Below are positions 6,575 through 13,187 of a stretch of 15,052 nucleotides of DNA, one piece after another (position 1 is the first letter of the stretch; every line of letters begins with the position of its first letter). The position numbers were made by a program, and so were the translations under genes. The notes beneath the pieces were generated by a model. The model ran no database searches. It had not been told where the DNA came from and was given only the letters and a program-made list of their open reading frames with translations. The stretch covers positions 1 to 15,052 of the forward strand of contig JAADGX010000181.1 in the NCBI GenBank assembly GCA_013152135.1, given 5' to 3'. This stretch comes from Chlorobiota bacterium (GTDB lineage Bacteria; Bacteroidota; Ignavibacteria; SZUA-365; JAADGX01).

Positions 6575-9247
6575 GTGGATGGACAGGTTGATATCGAGGA
6601 AGCAAGAGCCCTTCTGCGCACGCGGTTCGGCCATGCGGAGTTCCGTCCGGGGCAGGAAGAAATCATCACTGCGCTCCTGGGTGGAAACGACATCCTGGCC
6701 GTGCTTCCTACGGGTGCGGGGAAATCCCTTTGCTACCAGCTTCCGGCCCTGCTCCTGGATGGACTGACCATTGTAGTTACGCCGTTGATCGCGTTGATGC
6801 AGGACCAGGTGCGCCAGTTGAACCGCATCGGTGTCGCCGCCACGTTCATCAACAGCATGCTCGATTTCCGCGACATCCAGGTGCGGCTGGAACAGGTGCG
6901 CCGTGGTGGAATCCAGCTCCTCTACGTGGCGCCGGAACGCTTCGAGAGCACACAGTTTCTCCGGCAGCTCGAGCACGTGCCCGTACGCTTGTTCGTGGTC
7001 GACGAGGCGCATTGCATCAGCTCCTGGGGGCACGATTTTCGGCCCAGCTATCTCAAGCTGCCGAACGCCATCGAGTTCTTTGGAAAGCCGACCGTGGGAG
7101 CCTTCACGGCCACCGCCACTCCCGACGTTCGGAACGACATCGAGCGGCACCTTGGCCTTCGGGAACCCACCATCGTTATTCGCGGTTTCGATCGCCCCAA
7201 CCTGACGTTCAAGGTGCAGCGGGGCGGTAACAAGCGGGAAGCGCTGTTGAAGCTGTGCTCCCGGCACGTTCCCGCCATCGTGTACGCAGGCACGCGGAAA
7301 ACCACGGAGGAATTGGCCGAGTTCCTTCGCCGCCACGGTATCTCCGCCGCCGCCTACCACGCGGGCAGGCAGGACGATGAACGCGACAAGGTGCAAAAGG
7401 ATTTTCTCCACGATAAGATCAGCGTCGTCTGTGCCACCACCGCTTTCGGCATGGGGATCGACAAGCGAAACATCCGCCTCGTCGTCCATTACGAAATGCC
7501 CGGTTCCATCGAGCAATACTACCAGGAAGCAGGACGCGCGGGGCGGGACGGAGACCCGGCACTTTGTGTAATGTTCTATTCTCCCCAGGATCGGAGGCTC
7601 CAGGAGTATTTCATCCAGAGTTCCTCACCGTCGAAAGAACAGGTCAAGAAGGTTTACGCGTTTCTCCATGAATACGCGGGAAATCCTCTTGGCTGCGAGT
7701 ACCGGGATCTCCTGCCGCTGACGGCGGAAAGCATCGCCGCGAATTATGAAGACCTCAATCCCATCCAGGTCAATTCCGCTCTCACCCTGTTGGAGGAAGA
7801 AGGGTACATTCGCCGTATTTCAAGTTCCTACACGGGCGCAACCGTCCGGTTTCTGTTCCGGCCACAGGAAATGCGGGAATGGCTTGTGAGGAATGCGCCC
7901 GAGGAACTTCAACCGGTCAGTATCGCGTTGCTCCGGGCAACGGGGGGTGAAGGTTTCTTCCACCCGGTCAGGATCAACCTGGCCGACATGGCGGAAAATT
8001 CCTTCCTTTCGGAGGAAATCGTAGCACTCGGGCTACGGGAACTCGACAAACTCGGCATCATCGAATTTTCCCTTGGCTCTTCCGGACAAGGCATCGCCCT
8101 GATTACGCCCCGGGTGCGTGCCAACAGCCTGAAAATCCAGGCGACGCGTCTCCTGCAGGCATCCCGTCGACAATTTTCGCGTCTCCATGCCATCGAGCAT
8201 TACTGTACCAGCCACCAATGCCGCCGCAATCTCATCCTCGAGTATTTTCACGAGACCGATATCACCGGAACCTGCGGGCGGTGCGACAACTGCACGACGT
8301 CGGCGCGACCCGTTGACGTGGTTGAGGAAATCCTCGAGCGCCACCAATATCACCTCCTGCACTGCGTGGCAGAGCTGCAAGGAAAGTTCGGCAGAACTAC
8401 GTATGCTGACGTTCTTCGCGGAGCAAACACGAAGCGCATTTCAAACTTTCGCCTGTATGAAGCAGCGTCGTTCGGAACCCTGCGGGATTACGACCGACAG
8501 GCAATATTACAGGCCATCGACCATCTCATCGACTTCGGGCTCCTGGAACGCACGGAAACCGTTCGCCCTTCCGTGTACCTGACGAGCGCGGGACGGGATG
8601 CCCTGGGAGTCGACGTAACGCCACTATCGCTTCCACGACCTTCGGAAGTAGGCGAGCTGGCGGTTACCGACCCGGAATTGTACGACGCCCTGCGAAAGAC
8701 CAGGCGCCGCCTCGCGCAAAAAATGAACGTTCCCTCGCACACCATGTGCCCGGATATCGTGCTGCGCAGATTGACCAATATCCTTCCACGTACGAAGGAA
8801 GAATGCCTGGCCGTCGAAGGCATGGGGCCGGCCACGTTTCAGCGCTGTGGAAACGCTCTGTTGCAAACAATACTCGATCACCTGGACAGGAAACTGCTGC
8901 TGGACGCGCTGGAAAAATCGCGAAACATCCTTCCCGATCTTCCTGCATCTCTTCGGGCCACGTTTGAACTCGTCGCGCAAGGGTTTTCTCTCGCAACTAT
9001 CGCGGAAAAACGTGGACTGACGGAAGGAACGATTTCCCAGCATATCTCGGAACTGATGAAAAAAGGCATTGCCATCGATCTCGATACACTCGTCGATGCC
9101 GACCACAGGAAAGCCATCGAGCGGGCATCTATCGCCGTGCATTCAACCGACCTGAAGCGCATCAAGGCGGTGGTCCCCGACGACGTGACGTACGCGGAAA
9201 TCCGTATTGTGCTTTCCGCCCTCGCGTTCGCGAAACCGACTCATTAA
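6575..9247 (+). CDS. recQ: ATP-dependent DNA helicase RecQ, long form with C-terminal HTH domain
   Basis: This 890-aa superfamily 2 helicase unwinds DNA 3'-5' in recombination and fork repair. Motifs seen: RecQ motif 0 (FGHAEFRPGQEEII, 18-31), Walker A TGAGKS (46-51), DEAH (143-146), FTATAT (177-182) and motif VI QEAGRAGRDGDP (317-328). The zinc-site cysteines are C549, C567, C570 and C573 (CRRNLILEYF...CGRCDNC). A winged-helix RQC-like part follows (about 585-680), then HRDC (about 698-770, PELYDALRKTRRRLAQ) and a final HTH segment (FSLATIAEKRGLTEGTISQHISELMKKG, 804-831). Between the helicase core and the zinc site there is an extra block of about 190 residues (350-540) with a winged-helix look (IQVNSALTLLEEEGYIRRI), as I recall from Bacteroidota-type RecQ. 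E. coli RecQ is about 610 aa. The start is GTG at 6575; a nearby ATG at 6579 is out of frame. The gene follows DUF1232 by 15 nt. Confidence 0.97.
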   Translation: MDGQVDIEEARALLRTRFGHAEFRPGQEEIITALLGGNDILAVLPTGAGKSLCYQLPALLLDGLTIVVTPLIALMQDQVRQLNRIGVAATFINSMLDFRDIQVRLEQVRRGGIQLLYVAPERFESTQFLRQLEHVPVRLFVVDEAHCISSWGHDFRPSYLKLPNAIEFFGKPTVGAFTATATPDVRNDIERHLGLREPTIVIRGFDRPNLTFKVQRGGNKREALLKLCSRHVPAIVYAGTRKTTEELAEFLRRHGISAAAYHAGRQDDERDKVQKDFLHDKISVVCATTAFGMGIDKRNIRLVVHYEMPGSIEQYYQEAGRAGRDGDPALCVMFYSPQDRRLQEYFIQSSSPSKEQVKKVYAFLHEYAGNPLGCEYRDLLPLTAESIAANYEDLNPIQVNSALTLLEEEGYIRRISSSYTGATVRFLFRPQEMREWLVRNAPEELQPVSIALLRATGGEGFFHPVRINLADMAENSFLSEEIVALGLRELDKLGIIEFSLGSSGQGIALITPRVRANSLKIQATRLLQASRRQFSRLHAIEHYCTSHQCRRNLILEYFHETDITGTCGRCDNCTTSARPVDVVEEILERHQYHLLHCVAELQGKFGRTTYADVLRGANTKRISNFRLYEAASFGTLRDYDRQAILQAIDHLIDFGLLERTETVRPSVYLTSAGRDALGVDVTPLSLPRPSEVGELAVTDPELYDALRKTRRRLAQKMNVPSHTMCPDIVLRRLTNILPRTKEECLAVEGMGPATFQRCGNALLQTILDHLDRKLLLDALEKSRNILPDLPASLRATFELVAQGFSLATIAEKRGLTEGTISQHISELMKKGIAIDLDTLVDADHRKAIERASIAVHSTDLKRIKAVVPDDVTYAEIRIVLSALAFAKPTH

Positions 9248-9269
9248 CCCCATAAAGGATTTTCATTTC

Positions 9270-9572
9270 ATGTCCGAATCACCTCCTCTTCATCGTTGCA
9301 CTACGTGTGGACACGAGTTCACCTTCTGGTCGGTTCTTCTCCCCGCCCTTCGCAACCGCACGCTGACCTGTCCTTCCTGTGACACGTCGTACCGGCTCAA
9401 AACATTTTCCCGTATTATGGCGCTCGTCTTTACGCTGGTGATCCCCGTCTTGATTCTTCTCCTTCTACCGCGAATTCTCATATTCAAGCTCTCCGTGTTC
9501 ATCGCAGTCATCATCGGCGTGTCACTGGCTCTGCCATACCTCGTCAGATGGGAAAAAGGAGAAATCAAGTAA
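9270..9572 (+). CDS. CXXC-20-CXXC zinc-ribbon-like membrane protein
   Basis: This 100-aa protein starts with CTTC (residues 10-13), then exactly 20 residues (GHEFTFWSVLLPALRNRTLT), then CPSC, which is the CXXC-20-CXXC pattern used to define a small-protein family known mainly from Firmicutes (TIGR04104, as I recall). The four cysteines probably hold a zinc ion in a rubredoxin-like knuckle. Two hydrophobic helices follow (about 49-66, IMALVFTLVIPVLILLLL, and about 69-88, IFKLSVFIAVIIGVSLALPYLV), ending in a charged tail KGEIK. The zinc-ribbon end and the tail are therefore likely on the same face of the inner membrane. The ATG at 9270 has AAAGGA at 9254-9259; an upstream in-frame ATG at 9207 lies inside recQ and is less likely. 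The gene starts 22 nt after recQ. Function is unknown. Confidence 0.85.
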   Translation: MSESPPLHRCTTCGHEFTFWSVLLPALRNRTLTCPSCDTSYRLKTFSRIMALVFTLVIPVLILLLLPRILIFKLSVFIAVIIGVSLALPYLVRWEKGEIK

Positions 9573-9635
9573 GGCGACGGGGCGATCGATACTCCGCCGG
9601 TTCCCATCTCGAACATCGCTATATTACCCGGTGTC

Positions 9636-10289
9636 ATGGAGAGTCTCGACTATATCACGATCCCAAGTCCACTTGATTCACCGGATTTTCTGATCATCGG
9701 CTTGCACGGCCGGGACGGCAACAAGCATTCCCTGGAAGTCGTCGCCCATGCCTTGCGATTGCCGAACACGGCATGGATACTGCCTTCCGCTCCTTTTTTC
9801 TCGAATCGCGCAGAAAACACCCGGGTGTGGTTTCCGTTGGACGGCAATGAGAACGAAGACCAGTACCGGGCCGAAGCGCAGGACATGCTGTTCGCCCTGC
9901 TCGAACATTTTCACGACGACGGCGTTCCGTTCAATCGCATGTTCCTGCTCGGTTTCTCACAGGGAGCTTCCATGGCCATCGATACCGCCTTACGTTTTCG
10001 TGAACCGACGGCGGGACTCATACCTCTCAGCGGATTTGTGAACAACCCCCGCGACCTCGCGCTCCATCACAATCCCGATGCCCGCCGTATTCCGGTCTTC
10101 GTCGGACACGGTTTGCACGACCGGCTATTGCCTCCTCTCGTGGGTTACGAAACCGTGGAATTCCTGCGCGGCCTGGGCTGCCCGGTCGAAGTGCATTTTT
10201 ACAATACCGGGCATCGAATCACGAGTCCTGAAATCCGCGATATTCGTTCTTTCGTTTTCCGGCACGGGCCTTTCGATACGACCGGTTGA
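9636..10289 (+). CDS. Phospholipase/carboxylesterase-type alpha/beta hydrolase
   Basis: The product is 217 aa with the size and layout of the Abhydrolase_2 family (YpfH, acyl-protein thioesterase and carboxylesterase relatives). The catalytic triad can be placed: Ser108 in GFSQGAS (106-112), Asp162 in GHGLHDRLLP, and His193 in TGHRITS. The oxyanion-side motif IGLHGRDGN (21-29) and the WILPSAPF segment (47-54) are typical of the family. It hydrolyses ester or thioester bonds of short acyl substrates; which substrate cannot be told. There is no signal peptide, so it is cytoplasmic. The start at 9636 precedes the first strand by a normal distance. No strong Shine-Dalgarno is visible, and a 63-nt gap separates it from the CXXC-20-CXXC gene. 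It appears to be the last gene of the run that begins at 5398. Confidence 0.92.
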   Translation: MESLDYITIPSPLDSPDFLIIGLHGRDGNKHSLEVVAHALRLPNTAWILPSAPFFSNRAENTRVWFPLDGNENEDQYRAEAQDMLFALLEHFHDDGVPFNRMFLLGFSQGASMAIDTALRFREPTAGLIPLSGFVNNPRDLALHHNPDARRIPVFVGHGLHDRLLPPLVGYETVEFLRGLGCPVEVHFYNTGHRITSPEIRDIRSFVFRHGPFDTTG

Positions 10290-10412
10290 AATCCTGCCTC
10301 TTTCGCAACCCCGTGCAACGCGGTGAGGAATCAACGGCCGGCCATACTCCGGATTGCTTACGCAAAGAACTTTTGTCCGACTTTTTATACGACTCGATTG
10401 AATATTCATGTT

Positions 10413-10440
10413 TTGGAATTTATTGTGGAATACGTACATT
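10413..10440 (+). promoter_or_regulatory. Possible promoter for trpB2
   Basis: TTGGAA at 10413-10418 and TACATT at 10435-10440 are separated by 16 nt within the most AT-rich part of the intergenic region. Each box differs from the sigma-70 consensus by two positions. If the host uses Bacteroidota-type promoters, this match would be irrelevant. Confidence 0.25.
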
Positions 10441-10459
10441 AGCGCTGCCTTACGCACCT

Positions 10460-10491
10460 GCCGGCCGATCTTTGAAAGCGTCCCGGCTGGC
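10460..10491 (+). other. Hairpin in the trpB2 upstream region
   Basis: GCCGGCCG (10460-10467) pairs with CGGCTGGC (10484-10491) in an 8-bp stem with one G-U pair, around a 16-nt loop. No T-run follows, so it is not a terminator. It lies shortly after the possible promoter at 10413-10440 and could be the first element of a structured leader. Confidence 0.45.
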
Positions 10492-10553
10492 CTCTATTTC
10501 GGGAAAAGTACCTACTCAATAGTCTGATCGTTCCTCGAACCCAACAGGAGACG

Positions 10554-10573
10554 AAGTGAAGTGCGTTTCACTT
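10554..10573 (+). other. Short perfect inverted repeat AAGTGAA/TTCACTT
   Basis: AAGTGAA (10554-10560) and TTCACTT (10567-10573) are perfectly complementary around a 6-nt spacer, followed by GTTTTC. It may be an RNA hairpin of modest stability or a symmetric protein-binding site. The T-rich follow-on is too short for a confident terminator call. Confidence 0.4.
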
Positions 10574-10650
10574 GTTTTCGCCCCGTTATATTCCTCGCAT
10601 AAAATCAGCGACGTGTTTTCTTTATTGACGCGTGGTTGCTGTCGCAGGAA

Positions 10651-10685
10651 CCCGGCACGACGCATCGCCGGATGCGTTGTCCGGG
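10651..10685 (+). other. Strong 15-bp hairpin in the trpB2 upstream region
   Basis: CCCGG plus ACGACGCATC on the left pairs with GATGCGTTGT plus CCGGG on the right around a GCCG tetraloop. It gives 15 base pairs with a single bulged C (10656) and one G-U pair. The following bases (ACACTTGTGC) are not a T-run, so it does not look like an intrinsic terminator. The pairing is far better than the surrounding sequence would give by chance, which points to a structured RNA or a DNA palindrome with a role ahead of trpB2. Confidence 0.65.
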
Positions 10686-10865
10686 ACACTTGTGCTGCGT
10701 CCGGAAATTGTTCTCCCTCTGAAGGAAGTCCTGTTGAATGTATTTGACAGAAACAACCAGAGTGCGGACGGAAGGGCTTGCCGCGATCCTTTTTCAACAC
10801 CTGCAACCACATCACGATGATCACACAAATACTTTATCATGTGCAATAATAATGGAGGAACATTC

Positions 10866-12227
10866 ATGGTAAGAAAGATTCTTTTACAGGAAAGCGACAT
10901 TCCCACCCACTGGTATAACGTCCAGGCAGACATGCCCAATCCCATGTTGCCGCCGCTGCATCCGGGTACTAAACAACCAATAGGTCCTGAAGACCTTGCT
11001 CCTCTCTTTCCCATGGAATTGATCAAGCAGGAAGTCTCCCAGGAACGATGGATCGAAATCCCTGAAGAGGTGCGCGACGTGTACAAGTTATGGCGCCCGA
11101 CCCCATTGTTTCGCGCATGGAACCTGGAAAAGATGCTCGATACTCCGGCCAAGATTTACTACAAGTACGAAGGAGTGAGTCCGGCTGGTTCGCACAAACC
11201 GAACACCGCTGTCGCTCAGGTATACTACAACAAGGCTGAAGGTGTCAAGCGCCTAACTACGGAAACGGGAGCCGGACAGTGGGGCAGCGCGCTGAGCTTC
11301 GCGTGCAACCAGTTCGGTCTGGATCTGGAAGTCTTCATGGTCAAGATCAGTTACCACCAGAAGCCGTACCGCAAGGTGATGATGAACACGTGGGGCGCCA
11401 CCGTCATTGCTTCGCCCAGCGATCAAACAAATGCAGGCCGGCAGATTCTTGCGGAATCGCCGGATTCCCCTGGCAGCCTTGGGATTGCCATTTCAGAAGC
11501 AGTGGAACGCGCCGCGACCAACGACGACACGAAATACTCGCTGGGCAGTGTTCTGAACCACGTCCTGACGCACCAGACCGTCCTCGGCTTGGAAGCTGTT
11601 AAACAAATGGAAATGGCGGGAGATTTTCCGGATATCGTGGTCGCCCCGTTCGGGGGTGGATCGAACTTCGCGGGGATATCCTTCCCCTTCCTCCGGTTCA
11701 ACTTGACCGAGGGAAAGAAGGTGCGCTGTATCGCCGCGGAACCGGCTTCGTGCCCCAAGCTGACAAAAGGAGAATTCCGGTACGATTTCGGGGACACCGT
11801 TGGAATGACCCCACTCATTCCCATGTACACGCTTGGACACCAATTCGTCCCCGCGCCTATCCATGCGGGCGGGTTGCGTTATCACGGCGCCGGAGCCATC
11901 GTCAGCCAGCTGCTGAAAGATCAATTGATCGAAGCACAGGCGTTGCAGCAACTCGAGTGCTTCGAAGCCGGCATCAAGTTCGCGCAGGCGGAAGGCGTGA
12001 TTGCTGCACCGGAAGCAACGCACGGCATCGCGGTCGTTATTCGTGAAGCCCTGAAAGCGAAAGAAGAAGGCGTTCCCAAAACTATACTCTTCAACCTTTG
12101 CGGTCACGGCTATTTCGATATGTCGGCGTACGCGGACTACTTCGACGGAAAACTGGAGGATCACCATCTCTCGGATGAAGAACTCCATCAGTACTTGAAC
12201 ATTCTGGATACACCATCGGTAGCTTGA
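10866..12227 (+). CDS. trpB2: TrpB2-type tryptophan synthase beta chain-like protein
   Basis: This 453-aa PLP enzyme condenses indole with L-serine (or O-phosphoserine) to give L-tryptophan. K111 in GSHKPNTAV is the Schiff-base lysine; ETGAGQWG (133-140) and the phosphate-cradle GGGSN (263-267) are the classic TrpB signatures, and LCGHGYFDM (411-419) closes the active site. The 453-aa length, the long N-terminal part (RKILLQESDIPTHWYNVQADMP) and the RPTPLFRAWNLEK segment are those of the TrpB2 branch, which is about 50 residues longer than TrpB1 and often not paired with TrpA. No trpA or other trp gene is in the window, fitting a stand-alone indole-salvage role. The ATG at 10866 has GGAGG at 10854-10858, 7 nt away. 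Gene-free regions lie on both sides, so it is probably monocistronic. Confidence 0.96.
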   Translation: MVRKILLQESDIPTHWYNVQADMPNPMLPPLHPGTKQPIGPEDLAPLFPMELIKQEVSQERWIEIPEEVRDVYKLWRPTPLFRAWNLEKMLDTPAKIYYKYEGVSPAGSHKPNTAVAQVYYNKAEGVKRLTTETGAGQWGSALSFACNQFGLDLEVFMVKISYHQKPYRKVMMNTWGATVIASPSDQTNAGRQILAESPDSPGSLGIAISEAVERAATNDDTKYSLGSVLNHVLTHQTVLGLEAVKQMEMAGDFPDIVVAPFGGGSNFAGISFPFLRFNLTEGKKVRCIAAEPASCPKLTKGEFRYDFGDTVGMTPLIPMYTLGHQFVPAPIHAGGLRYHGAGAIVSQLLKDQLIEAQALQQLECFEAGIKFAQAEGVIAAPEATHGIAVVIREALKAKEEGVPKTILFNLCGHGYFDMSAYADYFDGKLEDHHLSDEELHQYLNILDTPSVA

Positions 12228-12232
12228 TTGAC

Positions 12233-12272
12233 CGGGGTATAGCTGCCCCGAAAATGCGTGCTCCAACGCATT
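12233..12272 (+). other. Two tandem hairpins after trpB2
   Basis: CGGGG (12233-12237) pairs with CCCCG (12246-12250), and immediately after it AATGCGT (12253-12259) pairs with ACGCATT (12266-12272) around a 6-nt loop. They lie just past the trpB2 stop codon and directly before the terminator-like hairpin at 12274. They may form part of a structured 3' end of the trpB2 transcript. Confidence 0.5.
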
Positions 12273-12273
12273 C

Positions 12274-12313
12274 CACTTCGCCTTTTTATTTGGTTTTCAA
12301 GGCGGAGTGTTTC
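12274..12313 (+). terminator. Probable terminator of trpB2
   Basis: CACTTCGCCTT (12274-12284) pairs with AAGGCGGAGTG (12299-12309) over 11 bp with one G-U pair, around a 14-nt T-rich loop. Only a short TTT interrupted by C follows (12310-12313), so it is weaker than a textbook terminator. Its place, 47 nt after the trpB2 stop and before an AT-rich promoter-like region, supports the call. Confidence 0.6.
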
Positions 12314-12338
12314 AGGTTAAATAAAGATATAAGCGTCT

Positions 12339-12368
12339 TTTGGTATTAAAGGCATTTATTATTATATT
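12339..12368 (+). promoter_or_regulatory. Possible promoter of the hdr operon
   Basis: The 12310-12375 stretch is the most AT-rich part of the window. TTGGTA at 12339-12344 is followed by TATATT at 12363-12368 (18-nt spacing), with overlapping TATTAT alternatives at 12357 and 12360. It lies after the trpB2 terminator-like hairpin and about 95 nt before hdrC, as expected for the operon promoter. The exact boxes are uncertain. Confidence 0.4.
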
Positions 12369-12420
12369 GTTGTGGGAAAACATACATTCCTCGCACACAA
12401 CGGGTTCGAGGAGCAAGTCG

Positions 12421-12444
12421 ATGAAACAGCGTCACAACACGTGA
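12421..12444 (+). CDS. Possible 7-codon leader ORF upstream of hdrC
   Basis: An ATG at 12421 opens a frame MKQRHNT ending at TGA 12442-12444, preceded by a well-formed GAGGAG at 12408-12413 with 7-nt spacing. It ends 19 nt before the hdrC start. It could be a regulatory leader peptide or a chance ORF; nothing in its codons points to an amino-acid-sensing attenuator. Confidence 0.2.
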   Translation: MKQRHNT

Positions 12445-12463
12445 AACATAGAGGGCCAACATC

Positions 12464-13174
12464 ATGGTACCAAAATCCCCGGTCCATAACCATACACCCG
12501 GCAAACTCCCTCTCCGCGAACGAGCGCTGAGAAAGGCTTTTCTCCAGCGCATCCATGACATTCCGGGCGGAGAGAAGCTGCATCGCTGCATCCAGTGCGG
12601 CACCTGCTCCGGATCCTGCCCCGTGTCCTGGGCCATGGATCTCATGCCGCGCGAACTTATCGCGCACTTTCGCGCCGGCGACATCGAATCCATCCTGCAC
12701 AGCAGAACCATATGGCTTTGCGCTTCCTGCTATGCCTGCACCGAACGCTGCCCGCAGGGGATTCGCGTTACGGATATCATCTACTCCCTGAAGCGGCTGG
12801 CGATCGATTCCAACATCACCCTGGAACACGACGGCGCCCACAAGCTGCCCCAGATCTTTGTCGATATCATCAACAAGTACGGGCGCAACCACGAACTGGG
12901 ACTCATGATGCGGTATTATCTCCGCACAAATCCCTTGCAGTTGTTGCGCATGGCGAGTCTCGGCCTGGCCATGATGAAACGGCGGCGCATAACGTTTGCT
13001 CCTCCCAGGGTCGAAAAGGCCCTCAAGGATATTCGCACCATCATCGCTCACGCCGAGCGACTGGAGGTGCCGAAAGAAATCTTCAGCCCGGAATACCGCC
13101 CGGATACCGTGGGCTATCGCGCCATCGACAAGGTTTCCTCGCGGTCGTCAAAATCTCCGTCCACGACTGAGTGA
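12464..13174 (+). CDS. hdrC: HdrC-like heterodisulfide reductase iron-sulfur subunit
   Basis: The product is 236 aa with two complete [4Fe-4S] ferredoxin motifs: CIQCGTCSGSCP (C42, C45, C48, C52) and CASCYACTERCP (C86, C89, C92, C96). This is the HdrC layout. HdrC is the electron wire that passes electrons between flavoprotein HdrA and catalytic HdrB. A helical segment follows (about 105-195), and the C-terminus is a short Ser-rich tail. There are no membrane helices, so it belongs to the soluble HdrABC type rather than HdrDE. The ATG at 12464 is preceded by GAGGG at 12451-12455. hdrB starts 13 nt after the stop. In bacteria lacking coenzyme M and coenzyme B the natural substrate is not known, so the methanogen name should be read as a family label. 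Confidence 0.93.
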   Translation: MVPKSPVHNHTPGKLPLRERALRKAFLQRIHDIPGGEKLHRCIQCGTCSGSCPVSWAMDLMPRELIAHFRAGDIESILHSRTIWLCASCYACTERCPQGIRVTDIIYSLKRLAIDSNITLEHDGAHKLPQIFVDIINKYGRNHELGLMMRYYLRTNPLQLLRMASLGLAMMKRRRITFAPPRVEKALKDIRTIIAHAERLEVPKEIFSPEYRPDTVGYRAIDKVSSRSSKSPSTTE

Positions 13175-13187
13175 CAAAGGAGCCATC

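Larger units (their letters stand above)
10290..10865. other. 576-nt region without a convincing gene, upstream of trpB2
   Basis: Frames found here on either strand are short, have unlike composition and lack ribosome sites. The AT-rich stretch 10380-10440 contains a TTGGAA (10413-10418), 16 nt, TACATT (10435-10440) arrangement that could be a sigma-70-like promoter reading toward trpB2. That would leave an untranslated leader of about 400 nt. A TTGACA occurs at 10744-10749 but has no -10 partner. Three hairpins lie in the stretch: 10460-10491, 10554-10573 and 10651-10685. I see no T-box consensus and no Trp-rich leader peptide. Confidence 0.5.

Noticed and set aside
6176..7516. 446-aa frame on the - strand
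   Set aside because: Antisense to the DUF1232 and RecQ genes, whose motifs are unmistakable. The translation resembles no protein and is typical of a codon-bias shadow.
10386..10396. TATACGACTC, similar to part of a phage T7 promoter
   Set aside because: Only about ten bases agree, the rest of the 17-18 bp consensus does not, and no phage genes are nearby.
10744..10749. TTGACA as a -35 box for trpB2
   Set aside because: No -10-like hexamer lies 16-18 nt downstream; that position is GC-rich.
10632..10820. 62-aa + strand frame from a GTG in the trpB2 upstream region
   Set aside because: It has a helix-like stretch (LVLRPEIVLPLKEVLLNVF) and acceptable codons, but no ribosome site, no family, and it overlaps the strong hairpin. 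A real small gene or remnant cannot be excluded.
10516..10824. 102-aa - strand frame in the trpB2 upstream region
   Set aside because: Composition is unlike the neighbouring genes, no ribosome site is seen and nothing in it is recognisable.
10290..10865. T-box or trp attenuator
   Set aside because: I found no T-box consensus, no run of Trp codons and no antiterminator/terminator pair ending in a T-run.
11493..12266. 257-aa frame on the - strand opposite trpB2
   Set aside because: trpB2 is certain from its active-site motifs; the antisense frame has no support.
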